Positions 20,756-35,000 of a DNA stretch of 64,000 bases are shown piece by piece. Source of the DNA: Branchiostoma floridae. Taxonomy: Eukaryota; Chordata; Leptocardii; Amphioxiformes; Branchiostomatidae. A program made the translations under genes and the position numbers. The notes under the pieces were generated by a model that saw nothing but the letters and a program-made list of their open reading frames with translations, did no database searches and had not been told where the DNA came from. Position 1 is the first letter of the stretch; each line of letters begins with the position of its first letter. The stretch is from contig NC_049980.1 of NCBI RefSeq assembly GCF_000003815.2, positions 3,056,545-3,120,544 of the forward strand. The letters are read 5' to 3'.

Positions 20756-22368
20756 AAGGAGCAAACACACCGGCCTGGCCGGAATCTACATGTTACTGCG
20801 TCATAACCAACGTAAAACGGGGCCCTCTGATTGGTCCACGGCGCCTGGCTATATGATAATAAGCGGCGACATCTAAAGCGGTTGTCCACCTTTAGAATAT
20901 ATATATGTATGACACTCCTGGGTCAATTTGAATACGGACTATTTCCACCTTTTTTTGGCACGGATAAAAGCCGGTGGAATGTTGGTGGGATAGAATTGTG
21001 CTCTCCAGTGCCAGATCGGTGTAAAAGGCAGATAATCAGATTTATGCTGAATATCGCCACTTGTGGCCCTCAAAAAGTCAAATATGTAGAGTTTCACCTG
21101 GGTGAATTTGGGAACGGCCCTTCCGGTTCGATCTAAATTTAGTATTGTTCCCCCGAAAATATTTTTTACTGGGTTTAGTAAGAAGAGAAAAGAAATGTTA
21201 CCAAGGTGAGACCCAATACAGTACTGTACTTCAGTAATCTGAGTCAGGTGGATACCATACCGGGAAATTTGGAACTGGTGAGGAGGTCGCCCGGGGCTAT
21301 AGACGCAGGCTGATTTCTAAACAAGAAAACATGCAGGTATTCTATCATGAGTACACGTCGTGTTGCCAACACGAAACACACTTCCGTGTCAACATCAGAA
21401 ACAGGAAAGTTGGACAGAGGAATCTCCATCAACAGTGTCCATCACTGTCCATCTCTATTACTCTCGCTGTTCGGAATGAGATTAAACAGAATTGTGCAAG
21501 CTTTCATCTATTGAAGCTAGACCTACGCACTGTTTTGCTTTTTATGCGAAACACGAGATACGCAAACTACCTGTTATCCGCCTAAGCACTCGCGACGCTG
21601 GGTGGTACCGTCCCATGTGATCCTATGTCGGTCTGTTTTTCTTTAGATAGCATCAGGAAGAGCTCTCAGCACCTGTTCGGTCATGGCTTCCACTACTTTG
21701 TAAAGCTAAATAAACAGATAAGCAAAGCCGCAAAGATGACCATAATGACACATGATTATCCCACGGGGACAGAGCGGCAACAGCCCCCGTGTATCACCGG
21801 GCCTGGGGCGCACCATGGAGATAATGATGATAGCTCTGGTCCGCGGAGTCACTAACCAGGACTGTTTAGTAGAATCAGACATAGAAGATTCGTTTCCTTC
21901 TTGAAACATTGAACCAAATTGAATGAACATTCACGCTTTCCCATCAGATATACGTGTATAGCCGCCCATACATGTTTTTTCGGTCAAGATCTATATTTTT
22001 TAAGTACTGATTCATACTGTGTCTGACATCTGAATGTACTGTAAGATCCTGTAAGTTTGACTTTAAGCACAGCTATGTATGACAAAAAGCTCATAGGAAA
22101 GAAAACCACTAAGGCACGTCTTGTATTCACTTGAAGTGAGTTTTTTTTCTAGATCTGGGTTGGGTCGGACCCGACATGCTTATATGCTTATCAGCCTGCA
22201 AGGATGACTCTAATGATAGATAATTGTCCAGAGGGTGGCATTCCCGATGTGTCACCTCACGTCACAATAGAGAAGATAATTGTAGCCTCGGTCTGTGGAG
22301 TCGCCCCAAGCATCCAGAGATGATTCAGATTTTCTTGATATGGCATGGTCCTCATAAATCATTGGAAC
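20756..22368. other. Intergenic spacer
   Basis: No exon with matching splice phases, RNA gene or well-bounded repeat was found on either strand. The short open frames here have no recognisable motif. Confidence 0.5.
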
Positions 22369-23160
22369 CTCGCGGCATTTACACATTTTGAAGCCGCTTT
22401 GTACGATTTGCAGTATGATCGAAAACTCGCGGCATTTACACATTTTGAAGCCGCTTTGTACGATTTGCAGTATGATCGAAAACTTTTTTTGAAACGGATG
22501 AAAATTGATGCGCGCGAGGATGTTATCTAAATTCATATAATCGAATCAACATGACCCAGCTAAGTCCTTCGTCCTCCTACAAGAAATAACCGTTACTGTA
22601 ATCATTCAGTTGCACGTTTGTACGCCGCGAGTCGATGATGCCAAGGCTATTCTGTAACTCACCAGCCTGTGACCATCATGTTGGATACACTTCTGCCTGA
22701 AGTTGTTAGTGGGACACTTCCCAAAAGATAACGAGCTATTCTTTCAATAATATCATGGTACCTCCCGACAAATCTACTGTACGTTTTACAACATGCAGGG
22801 TGGGTGGGGGAGTCTGGTGGGGGCGGGCGGTGGAATAATGTTTGGAGGAAAAGACGTGTTATCTCCGAGCAAGTGTCGTAATTAAGATTATCGTAATATT
22901 GCTAAATAGCAGATCCAGTCTGTTGGAGACATCTTAGTCTTTATTACTTTAAGCGAAAAAAACTGTGCAACTGAATTATTACAGTAACGGTTATTTCTCG
23001 TAGGGGGGCGAAGGACTTAGCTGGGTCATGTTGATTCTATTATATAAATTTAGTTGACATCCTCGCGCGCATCAATTTTCATCCGTTTCAAAAAAAGTTT
23101 TCGATCATACTGCAAAACGTACAAAGCGGCTTCAAAATGAGTAAATAAATGCCGCGAGTT
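22369..23160. mobile_element. Inverted pair of M2-related arms with a 57-bp tandem duplication
   Basis: The arm at about 22,369-22,617 is repeated inverted at about 22,968-23,160, around a 350-bp centre. Shared landmarks are gatgcgcgcgaggatgtta, atcgaatcaacatgaccc and aaataaccgttactgtaat with their complements. The left arm holds two identical adjacent 57-bp units (22,369-22,425 and 22,426-22,482); the right arm holds one. The centre contains a G-rich run near 22,799-22,835. Confidence 0.75.
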
Positions 23161-25749
23161 TATTTTCTTTTTCCAAAACCAGAAACAATCTGCGTACCGT
23201 CATTTGTTTACGGTACGTCTTATTTTAATTTTTTTTCAAATGTTGGAACTAAAGTGATCTAAGATTAGTAGTTTCCTAGCACATGTGCGTTAAGCATACT
23301 GCGAACAAGAAGATAATGTAACTGTCTGAAGTAACCCCAGCTGACATGTGTGCCAGAGTAACTCACCGCAAACTTGCATGCTTACGTATGTTATTAAACG
23401 CTTTAATTGTTCCCTCTGTCGTTTGCGCCAGTGCATTCTCGACACACAGGTAAAGGTCACATTTACAGAGTAAGGTCATCCCTTATTCACTTTGATGTAT
23501 GATGTTAGAGAATAAGTAACTGTTGTTCCTGTGTGTTATCTTCGGATAAATCTTCGGATAAATCTACCCAACAACGTATCTACATACTACATATTTATGT
23601 TTTTATATGTGTTAGATATCTCTGGAACTACATACCGCGGTGTTCTTCACTGTACATATTTTACAAATCCGAGTTTTCAAACTTGTATGGTACTCCTACA
23701 CAACCTTCGTTTGGTATCCCGTGTGTACACAACGGTAAAACCCTGCCGAGTTAGCACCGCACCTGTGACATATACTAGTACTGATGCCCTCACAGGGAGT
23801 TCCAAAGGCATGAATGCCGCTCACTATAGCATACCTTTGTGTGTTTACAGGGCCATTTCCAAGGGATAACAGGTGTTACCGTTGCTTGTTTGTGTAGGCT
23901 TGCTGCTCGAACAGTCCGCCTACGACTGCAAACACGCCCAGGCAAGAATTTTAATCGCTTGGTGGCGGCACAGATATTGCTATCTATACTTGATGGTTCC
24001 GCTCTGAACACTTAGTCACAACTTCTCCAAGACCGAACATCGTTGCTTGTATGTCGTCAAACAAGGAAGGCGAGATTTAGCAATGTAAAATTGCTTAATT
24101 TCTGTTTCTGGAAGCTGCTGTACATGAAAAATATATTTCTGGGTTGGGTAAATTGCTGTTAAGTATTCTGTTAGCTATCTGTACTCAGCTTGAATTTTTG
24201 CCTAACATTCCTTATTAGGCAATTCCTTTATTGAAGACGTTTCTAAACAGATGTCCATGGCTAACTGTAAGATTTCCATAAGACTTCGTTAGGTAATGCT
24301 AGTACATGTACAAAAATGTATTCAGTTTGCGCATAAAGCTAACTAAAAGAAAACACGACTTGGTGACCCTTGGTAGGAAAATAAACAACGCCCATGTGTG
24401 TATGTCAGGCACCAGACAGATCTCATTGCCGTGGTAGCCATGCGATACGAGGTTGGTACAAATAAGACAATAGCAAAGCGCTACATTCCTATCAATTAGA
24501 AAACAATTTCATATTGTAGGTTATATCTAAAGATTATAATCTGACAAGATTTTAAAGGTTCGACGGCACAAAACATAAAATGTAAGGTGACCAATGAAAC
24601 TTGGGATAAAAAAGTAAAGCTTCAGTAGATGTAATTCTATATGAATATGTCAACTTATCATCATACAACAGTTGTCAGAATACTGATGTTAAGTTTAGAA
24701 TGAATTACTAGTACATGTAATAGATTAAATTGATTGATTGAAGTATTTTGAGTATCTTGACATCTTTTGAATTTCGTGATAACCATTTTCACAGGACATT
24801 GCATTAGAACATTTATTGCTGATCTCAAAGCTGGGAAAGGTGCATTGTCAGCCAAAGGGAGTCAGTCCCTATACTCCTTGCCCAGCTTTGACAAATTTTA
24901 TGCTACTGACAAATCTGCCAGGAGATTATATATGGACAGGTATATGTATATAAGTTTTGACTTGTTGTGACCTGTACTTAGCTCGGGTGGGCAAAAATGT
25001 ACAATAAATGTCTTCATTCAAATTTATCTTTGCCCAATGAGCTTTTCTTCTCTAGTACATTCGACTTCCTCTCGCTCCTTGGTAATTGTATAAGATCCAG
25101 AATGTGAGCACTTCGTTTCCAGACAATCAAGTCAAGGTGGACGTTTCTCTCCACAATTCACACAATTCTTATGATCATGAGGAAAGGAGTTAAATTGTCT
25201 TGCTCAGAGCTGCTAACAGGTGCATCTATTCATATATTCTCATGTAAATTTCCCTCGAGTCAGACGCAAATTTGGACCAACCCAACCGCCATCTTTGTTT
25301 TCATGGGCCTTTCATCTCCCAGGTGAGATAATGCGTTAATTCGCACCTTTCTTGGCTGGACAATGCCGTGGTTGCACTGATAATACCCCCGGGCTACAAC
25401 CATTATTCAAGAATCCAATGGAAGCCATCTTTTAGATATACTTTTCAGGTAAACAAGTTTTACAAGTCAAACTTGTCGTTCCTTAAGATAATATTTACAG
25501 TGGCCCCCAACTAGAAGGACTTGTTCGAGTGATAGGTCAAGTGCATGAGGCAGAAAAGCGCGGGAATTCAGGTGTTTTGAATGCATAATGTCCTTCATGG
25601 TACAGACAACTAAATCAGTGCGTCGTGCCCGGAGAAAATGAACAGACATGTGTTTTCATATGCTAATTCATGATACCTCATTGACATGTCAATCAGTGAA
25701 GCCATCTTGGAAACCCATAAGCCCTGACAGCGCCAGAGGGGGCATTCAC
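23161..25749. other. Intergenic region upstream of grhl
   Basis: No coding exon was recognised. A short imperfect hairpin at 24,826-24,890 has caaagctgggaaagg against its complement. The open frames at 23,531-23,869 and 24,767-24,970 show no conserved motif. Because it lies directly upstream of grhl it may hold enhancers, but nothing in the sequence proves this. Confidence 0.5.
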
Positions 25750-26062
25750 AAACGGGTGAACGCCCCGGATAATTGGTCGGAGTCACGGAGCGACAACTTG
25801 TTGCTTCCCTGGCGGTGAATCTCGGCTGTTGGCACCATCTCGCCGCATACCGACGCACCACTCAGGGACGTCCTGCTCACCTTCGGCAGCTCATCGCTGG
25901 TCTCCTGCTGCTTCTACCGACCTCCATCCACTCCACGCCGACTGAAATCCCTGCCCGATCCACAGTGCCGGTGTGTCTGGCTGCATCCTCGGCGCCAGTG
26001 TTTGAACCAGCTGCTCAGGTCTGACGGGTTGGGGTGGCATTCCGTGGCGGGCTATGGCTACC
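25750..26062 (+). promoter_or_regulatory. grhl: Probable 5' leader and promoter-proximal region of grhl
   Basis: Base composition rises clearly in GC compared with the flanking DNA, and the segment leads without interruption into the first coding ATG of grhl at 26,063. No TATA box was identified at a convincing distance. The transcription start is unknown, so this covers leader and promoter together. Confidence 0.4.
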
Positions 26063-26082
26063 ATGACGCAAGAAGTGGACAA
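26063..26082 (+). other. grhl: grhl first coding exon (20 nt)
   Basis: Six codons and two bases (MTQEVD plus aa) precede a perfect gtaagt donor. The next exon supplies c to complete Asn, giving MTQEVDNSKR, as in vertebrate GRHL1. The ATG context taccATGA is favourable. The exon is too short for frame-based gene finders, which would probably miss it and start the protein wrongly in intron 1. Confidence 0.88.
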
Positions 26083-29000
26083 GTAAGTCTTTCGGCGAGT
26101 TCTGTTTGGAGTCCGAAACCACTCGAAGAACCAGTCGAGCACCCCTGCTTAACTCACAGTAGCGGTCCATCTGGCCTTTTAATACTTAGTCTGGTCAACA
26201 GGTGTTCCGGTAGTAGGTTGGGTTAGAGGGGAAGCTTGTATACTTGATGGTACAGTGATAGGATTGTCTGCCCGAGCGTGTAGTTGAGATTTACCGGCAT
26301 GGCGTGAGAGCCCCGAAGTTTTCGGAAGACGCTCCCCGGCCGGGGCATGAGAGGGGAACCGCACACCTGCGGAACGACATCGATCGCCAGGAAAGATTAA
26401 GTCGTGTGTTTACGTTTTCAGTGTCGTTACCTCGTGTTAACATTGAAATTAACTTGTTATAATTATAGCGAAAATTCTCGGGACGTCTGGCGTTTCATCA
26501 GGTAAACAAGAACAACAGTTGTACCTTTGTACCTGGCCGTCTCTATATATAATTGACACGTATATGTTGTAGCCAATTACAGAGTAATGTCATTCTGTCT
26601 TCACTAAAAGCTGTCCATTCGGAAATATGTTGGAATTGAAACTTGAAACACTTTGCCCGTGCCCAGTTCGGCGGACAGAACTATCCCACTTGTCGGGGTT
26701 ATTACCTGCCACCATGCCAATGTTAACTCGGTCTCTGTCGAAGCGCTTTCAGCTATAACCCCAATAACTGATCATAGAAAGAATCGCCAACCTTCAAATA
26801 CAACGTTAACACTCAAGTAATAGAAATAATGCCCAGAAAATTGCAACTTACAGTCGGGTCAGTAGAATATTACCGATGCACTGTGTATCGAAGAAAATTT
26901 CCCAAAAATAGTCGGGCGTCTTGGCTTATTTGCGACCTCCTATGTAGTTTGAGTGGCATTTATTCTACAGGTCATTGGCAGCAAGTCTTGTTAAAAAAAA
27001 ACATTATGAATATCGTCTCAAAAGAATTGCTGGGTTTTAAACGCGAGTCCGACCGGAGTACACTCTGGTGCAGTCGACTTGCACTCCATTCGTTGGAGTT
27101 GACTTGGAAAGGGCTCATTGAATCCGGAGTAACCTCGGGACTGTGTAAACAGCACTTAAGGGTACTCAAGTACCCCTTTCCAAGAGTTGACTTGAGTTCG
27201 CGAGCAGACCAAGGAGGTTAAAATAGGACCTCCTCGAGCAGACTATCGCCGCTCGGGGTCGATTCTGTGAATTTATGCACATATTTTTTTTAGTGTATAA
27301 ATCCACTGAATCGACTTGGAGTTACCTCGCGCCATTTTCTGTAAACATCTTGAACACATTGGTCAGTTTACTACTGTAGAATCCACGGTAGCGGGGCACC
27401 ATCCAGGACTACTGTAGAGACCCAGTGCCTGATTAGCACTTTGAAGACGACAAAATTAAAAAGCATCTTGAGTCTACGCGAAACAAGAAAGGGATAATGT
27501 ATGTTTCACCTTATGTAAACGACTTTAAAGTTGTGTAACTGTTATATCAAGCAGTTAAGAAGTCATAGTAAGTTAATACATGCAAACTGCACATGGAGGT
27601 ATATGTATACACAGCGTATTTCTAACCAAAGTGAGGCAACCCAAAAGTTTCATATACAGCATAGTTCAGTCGTCACGCAGCTGGGCATTCTTTAGTCACT
27701 TCGTGGCCCTGTCTGTATGCAGGGCGCTACTGACTTCAAATCGACTCCAAAGCCCAGCCCACGTTGAATCAAATGTAACATACTCGTAGTACTACACCAC
27801 CTGTACAGAAGCTGATATTACATCTGCTCCAAATGAGGTTGCTAACGCTAGCCTTTCCCTGACTCTTCATTGGACAGCCAATGTTTCCAATGTAAGTTTG
27901 GGTCTGGAGCTAAAACAAAGCTGCTTTCTTCACAACAGACAACTCATCTTTTGAAACAAGATGGCGTCCCCATGACAAATGAGGTCACTGTTTGGGACAT
28001 AATGGCAGAGTGTAATCATGAAGAGAATTCAGTTTCAATTCATAACTTATTTGCAAGAAACGAATTCTGTTGTTTATTACCCCTTCCTCTAACGACCTTT
28101 ATATGCTCGGAAGTATCCATACTGCGATGAACGCACAGGAATCAAAAGACAGAGAATGTCTTTGTTTTTTTAATGCCCTGGGCCGTTTGCCCGAGTCATT
28201 TGAACGATTTCTCCAGACCAGTAAAACTGCACATGTGCTACTTCTTAACTAGAGTCCCGGGTTATGATTTTTGATTACCGGTGCTATTGGAGTAACCGAC
28301 CAACAACTGGCAAAGCGTTAACTGTTGAAAAATATATAGGGTTCTGCACATTTCTTCCAAAAAGTTTCAAGGCTTCCATGTTGTCCAGGGTCACGTAGAT
28401 TATAGGTGCCCTTTGACACCATATAAATCATTCCTGACAGCTTTCTTGTGCAGTTCTTTATCAAAAATAGGTCATTGGCCTTCATGTAAAAATGAAAACA
28501 AATAACAAACAAGTTAGACAAAGTCTCGTAAACATGTGCGCATCGAAGTGATACAAGTATCAAAACGTACGAATAAGAGGTATGAGACTTGGTAATTCCA
28601 CCGTAATTTGTGATGAAAAGAGACTATTATCCTGTAAGACAGAATTGCCCGAAGCAGTAGCATGCCCTATCTGCTGGAAACTGAAGGCGATGTTTACTGC
28701 CTGTTTCAACAAAAAAGAAGAAAGAAAGGAGAAATATCACAACCACTGCTTATCAAAACATAAGTAGAGACAAGCCTCATGGTAGTTCAAAGGTCCCTGC
28801 TCATATAAAAATGTTCATCTACTGTAAAACAGGAAAATCGCAAGGATTTGATTTCGCATTTTTGATAAATGAAGCAATCGTGGTGGTCTTAAATTCGCGG
28901 TTGAAACAATAGAAGGTACAGTTGCTTTAGTTCGCTGTAAAAAGGTCACAGTGAAAACCGCGAACAGTCCCCGGACACACTGTCCAGCCGACGGCAGATT

Positions 29001-32000
29001 CTGTCGACACTAATAAGTTACAAGGTGTACCAAAGTCCACCTTTCATTACACTATAATATTACAATTCGTACCAAGCATTTCCCGAAGATCCCAGCCGTT
29101 TGTGACAAATGTTAAGGATTTCGGATTCCCAACAAGTTAGCAATCTTCTACCTGTTTTCCTTACCTTTGTAAACTGATGGTGATTAAAGGGTATTTGATA
29201 GAAATTTGTCAGTTTTGAGGTATAAAGCCGAAGAAAGGGTGCTGTTAATAGCAAATCATATGAAAATCAGGTAAGGGACATGTTACAACAAAACCCCTCG
29301 GGATAAAGTAGAAACTGCCTTCGTCTGTAGGAAAACAGAATCATTATGTAGGTTGACCAATTATCGTTTTAGATTTCTTGCATTGAAAACAGATGTTGAT
29401 TCCGACCTTTGATACGTTTGCGGTAAAAGGGACGGTTGTTGCATGTTTAAAAGCGAACATCTGAAAAAACAACAACATGTAGCTGCAAACAGAGTAGTAG
29501 GGCATTCGACACGGTAACTGTATAAGGTATATCTGTAATTGCTGTTTTTTTTGGGGGGGGGGGGGCTTGGTGTGGTTCATGGCATCAGAGCGTGGCGTCA
29601 TACGTTGACCAAAAGGAAGCCTTGAAGGTCAGGCACACGTCTTAGAACAGGACATCTTTATTGGTCAAGCAGACTGCATAACGAAATTCTGAGACTTACA
29701 GGTGAAACATCAGCGAAAATTCACCTTGCGCTCTCGCCTTCAACGTGACTTGGCGAGAGTTCACATACAAAAACAACAAGTATTAATTCTTCTCGGTATC
29801 CATTGCGACTGAAATTAGATTACACGGTGTATGCTTTGTTATGTTGAGTATACAAAGTATAACGATTGCTGTGATTTGTCTTCACGCAGCTCTAAGCGGT
29901 CGGTAGTGGTACTGCAGAACGAAGCCCTGTACAGAAACACGTATAGCAGTAGAGATGAAGACGAGGCATGGCGATCCTACTTGGAAAACCCTCTCACAGC
30001 CGCCACCACCGCCATGCTCAACATCAATGGTGACGAAGACAGCGCAGCCGCACTGGGACTGCTCTATGATTACTACAAAGTGAGTGTCCCTACTATCGCA
30101 TCATCCTTCATGGTAACGGATAAACGCTACCCGATGCCATCATTTGGTGTTATTTGACCTTGCTCGTTAAATATTATAGTAAAAAAAGGTTAAGTCACAA
30201 TTGGAAAAGGCACAAATGAACTCTTTCAAAATGGTATACACATGAAGTTATCTGCACCCAAACATAATTCAAAATATTCTAAACCTCTTCTGCCTAAATC
30301 AATGTGACAAGAAACAAAGCAGGGGGGATATCAAATAGGTCACTAGGTAGAGAGAATTGTCAATGGTCAAATAGACATACTTTGGATTGCACTTTTCAGT
30401 CCTCATGAACCATAGGATAATGCATCCAGTCAGGTGGAAATAATGATTACATTTCACCCATACCACGGGTATGGGAGAAATGTATTGTATTCGTAATCTT
30501 GAAATGTTTCTCGTGTTTTGGCTACGAAAACACGGTACCTTGTACCTAGTCCCAACTGGAGGCAAAAACTAGTCTGTATCGGGAAATGTTTTCCTTTACC
30601 ATAGTCAGAAAAATATCACCTAATCGCGAAACATGAACATAATTCTGTTGTCTTTTTAGGATTGTAACCCGTCCTCCATCGCCGCGCCGCTGGGGGTATG
30701 TTTATTTTACATTTTCGGTACAGAGTAGAACCAAAAGCAAAACGCAGAGACTAAACATTGCATTACACCCACCATAAAGCGAGCCATTGCATGTTTACGG
30801 AGCGGCGCGTTGTGCTGATGGGGCCCGAAGGTGCTTGCTACCCTGGTTGGGATGCAGAAAGCTTGTCTTACTGTTAAAGCGGCGGAGGTGGTGGAGGGCG
30901 TGTCCTCGGTACATGATTACCAAATACAGTAACGTTTATAACAGCTTGAGATGAAGATAAATAGTATGATGAGAATGTAAAAAACAACGACCGCTTGATA
31001 ATTGACCTGTTTGCTTCCAGGTGCCAAAGGAGAAGAGAATGAATGCCAACTATGTTACTAGAACACCCATGGGTCCACCGGAAACAGATCAACCAAGGTA
31101 GTGGCCTTTTTTTCGAAATTTGCTTTCTTTCTTTGTAATGTAAGTGTATCACATATTGGTACAAATTAAAATACAACTATCTCATTAACTTGCATGTACA
31201 CGAGTCAAAACGTAAGTTCAACACTCATTTACAAACCATCCTCAGGCATTGGTTAAAGTTTATTTCAGTTCTATCGACAATAAAGTAGAAATGTCCTGTG
31301 TCAAACCGAGAAGCTCCGTCAAGAAAATTTTCTGGCAGCCTCGTTCATCATTGAACTGGGTATGGTAACAGTAAACATGTAGTTCGTAAATCCCTCACAA
31401 CCGTTTTATTCCCCGTCCTCCTAGCAGGGACCTGACGATGTTGCGTAACGTGCCCCTGGCCGACTCCATCACGTCCTCGGGGTTTGACGGTCACCATGCC
31501 CACAGCTCCCCGGTCACCACCCAGCCCCCTGCCGCCTCCCCCCTCACGGTACGGGCTGACCATCACATCCACATCCACAAGCCTGACCACTCGCCCATGA
31601 TTGTAGCCAAACCAGACGAGATGGACAGAACTCCGGACAGTGCCTTCAGCGAGGCTACATTCAAGGACCACCAACAAGAGGTCAGTTATCATAGGATCAA
31701 CTTTCAAGTATGACAGATTAAATATTGGATGTGAGATCACAATCATAAATGTGTACTTCTTGTTCTACTGAAAAGAAAGGGATCAGAAATGGACTTGGAA
31801 TGAAGTTACCAGATGACCAGCTGAAACTATGTTGACATCTTACGTTATATTAGAGTGATTTGATTTTACATTGTACCTGTACACATACTCACAACAAAGC
31901 CCTGCATCTAACTAGGGCAGGCCACTTGGCGGAATCATACATCTGTGATTCTGTGGTAAAAAGGGCTTACAAGGAAGGTGGAACTCTTTCTTTCATTCAC

Positions 32001-35000
32001 TCTGCACATGACCCATTCCCCTCACCTTTACACTTCATCCTACACTTCCGGTAGCATGACGTGCTCGGTGACGACATGTCCGCCTTCCAGGTCTTCAATT
32101 ACAACATCAGCCAGGTCAGCTTGGCTGCTGCGCATGTGCAGAGGCGACAACAACCCGAGTTGTTGCAGCAGGTCATCACAGAGACACAAATCATGCCTCC
32201 TCCGGAGCCTATCAATGGGTAAGTGCCCGGATGTACTCTGTCGGCAACGCGATTGTTAATGGGGCACTCAACAGCGGAAGTAAATGTTCTGGTTCTAGAT
32301 TAGCAATTTGACGTTGGATTTGCACTATGTAGCAAAATACCCTCCAGATAAACCACTGCCAGGTTCTCCAGATAAACCACTGCCAGGTTCAACATATTGC
32401 ATCGCAATCAATCATTGGACAAACACTGTTGATCCTAAGTTTATTTTTGCAACTTATGGTCTTAAAAATGGGGCTTTTTCCATTCTTTGTGTCTAAAATT
32501 GACAGTTTGATGACAGTTTCTCTCTGGCAATCAATATTGAAACTCATACTTAAGATTTGAAAACCGTGGCCTCGGACTATTTGGCAACTTAACACACCGA
32601 TCTGGTTCGGTCTTCTCTCTTCTTGGTTTCAGCTTAAAGTTGATTTAGATCAATAGACTACAAAGAATTTAGAAGCCTTGATACAAGATCTCTTCAAATA
32701 CCCGCTAAGCCTTTGCTGCTTATGATTGCTTCTTTAGACAACATGTCAAACAAACTTACAAAATCATGCTTTTCTCTATTTCCCGACACAGCGTCGCATT
32801 TGAATACATCTTGGAGGCACCAAAGTCTCTCCGCCAGAAACCCGGAGAAGCAAGCATGAGCTACGTGAACAAAGGTAAGCTGTGTTTTTCATCATTTCAA
32901 TTTTGTTTATATAAGTACTAAAGCCATACATGTCAATGTGGAGTGAGCACGAATCAGTAACTTCCGTACATTGAGTTCTGACTTAGCTGCAGTGAGTTAC
33001 TTACGGCCACTTATTTCTGAAGTAGAAAGGTAAAAAAAAACTTGGCGTGCTGCAACGGAACAACCGAGACTTCCACTGGTTCAAGACAAACATTGCTATG
33101 CCAATCCGCAAATGATTAAAACGTTTCGTCCTTGTGATTCCAGGCCAATTCTATGCAGTGACGTTAACAGAAGCAGGGAGTAGTCCATGGCGGCACCACA
33201 GCACTAAAGTCAGAGTGAGTCCATCTTAACAAGTTGCTATGCATTTCCTCTAGAAGCCCAGATACAAACTCTTCGATAATATGTACATGTCAACATGTAT
33301 CAAAGTTAAATTCGAAAAAGTAGCTTAGTTCGAGAAGTTACGGGAACCTGAGGAATAAACCAACGACACTCCCTTTTTATGCAGTCCGTGATTCAAGTAG
33401 TGTTTGGAGACGGTCGCAGTGAGGAAGAACAACTGAAACACTGGCGATACTGGCACGCACGGCAGCACACCGCAAGACAGAGGATCATCGACATGGGTAG
33501 GTGTTCGTCAGTCAGGCTAAACGGAACGCGTTGTCCGTGGCTTTGGCAAATACTCAAAACAGCAGATATCTGTAAATCGCAAAATCAAGTTCATTGGGTA
33601 CGTCAATATCTCTTAGACCGCAAAAGTCTGTGGGAATAAATCACTGTAATCGTCAGTATGATAGAATGATGATCACATCATACTCATTCCCATGCTACGT
33701 TTCCAGCTGACTACAAGGAGAGCACCAACGTGATCGAGAACATTGATGAGATTGCGCACAACGCCATCGCCTTCTCCTGGGACGTGCGGGAGACCGGCAA
33801 GGTCTTCATCAGCGTCAACTGCCTCAGCACAGACTTCTCTTCACAGAAGGGCATTAAGGTAAGCTTCAGCGGCCGACCACAGTTCTGTATATCACTTGTT
33901 CTTCATGCAAATAATCGAGTAATAATTTGTTTGGCTTGCAATTAAGGGCGATGCTTGTCTGTACGGAGAGTATTTCGTTCCACTGATGAGATTTATTTGT
34001 GTCGTCAGGGTCTTCCACTTAATCTGCAGATTGACACCTACACAGACTACTTCAAGGGGGCTACACCTGTTCACAGAGCTTACGTACAGATTAAAGTATT
34101 CTGTGATAAGGTAAGGTGGATTATTGTCGTCGACAGTTGACTTGTAGGAAGACTATCACCCATTGCTTGTAAAACTGCAATGTCATTTCATGAGTTTTCT
34201 TAGTATCACAACTACAGGAATGGTTACTTGTCAAGTCACATGGTAAAATAAGACAAACAAACTAAGGGAGACGTTTTTCTAAGCTGTCAAACCCTCACCG
34301 ATAGCTTTCTATTGCATCTTATTGTAAAGAAAGGATGCAATTTGTCCGTGCAATCAGTTGCAAGAATCATAAGTAATATGTTATCAACCCCCTGATTGCT
34401 GTAACTGTTCAGGGCGCAGAAAGGAAGATCCGCGACGAGGTCCGTAAGATCAGTAAAAAGAAGCAGTCAGAGGAGATCAAGAGCCAGATCCCCAGCCACA
34501 AGCGGAACGAGTTGGCCTACTTCAAACCCATGGCTGACCTGAAGACTCCCCCTGTCCTGTTCGTACCAGACTTCATCCCGGCAGCCAGAGCACCGCCACA
34601 GATAACCCAGGTTAGTAGCATGTGACGAACAGGTTTATCAGCAATATGCGTAAACGGTTTTCAATATCGAACTCCTATCTGTGAACCTCTTCTCCGCGTT
34701 AAGGAAATTTCCTATTTATTCATTTTTCTTCTTTGAATATGTTGTCTGTACTGACAGGTGACGATGTTACTGGCTGCACCTATGAATTTGTCCGTTCTAC
34801 AATGTAACCATGCTATGGACTTCGCCGTGACAGACAGGTCATGACTACCCGTAGTCGAACAAAAAGACATGAACTATCATTCATACCGAGAGCTATGAAG
34901 CTGCTAAATGATACTTAGTATGCTGGAAATTATTCCTATATCTTAACTGCCTGTTGTTCGCTGTTGTCTTTTTAACGATCCATTTTATCTGTAAGTTTTA

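Noticed and set aside
23531-23869. Overlapping plus-strand open frames in the region upstream of grhl
   Set aside because: No motif, no consistent splice context, and composition like the surrounding intergenic DNA.
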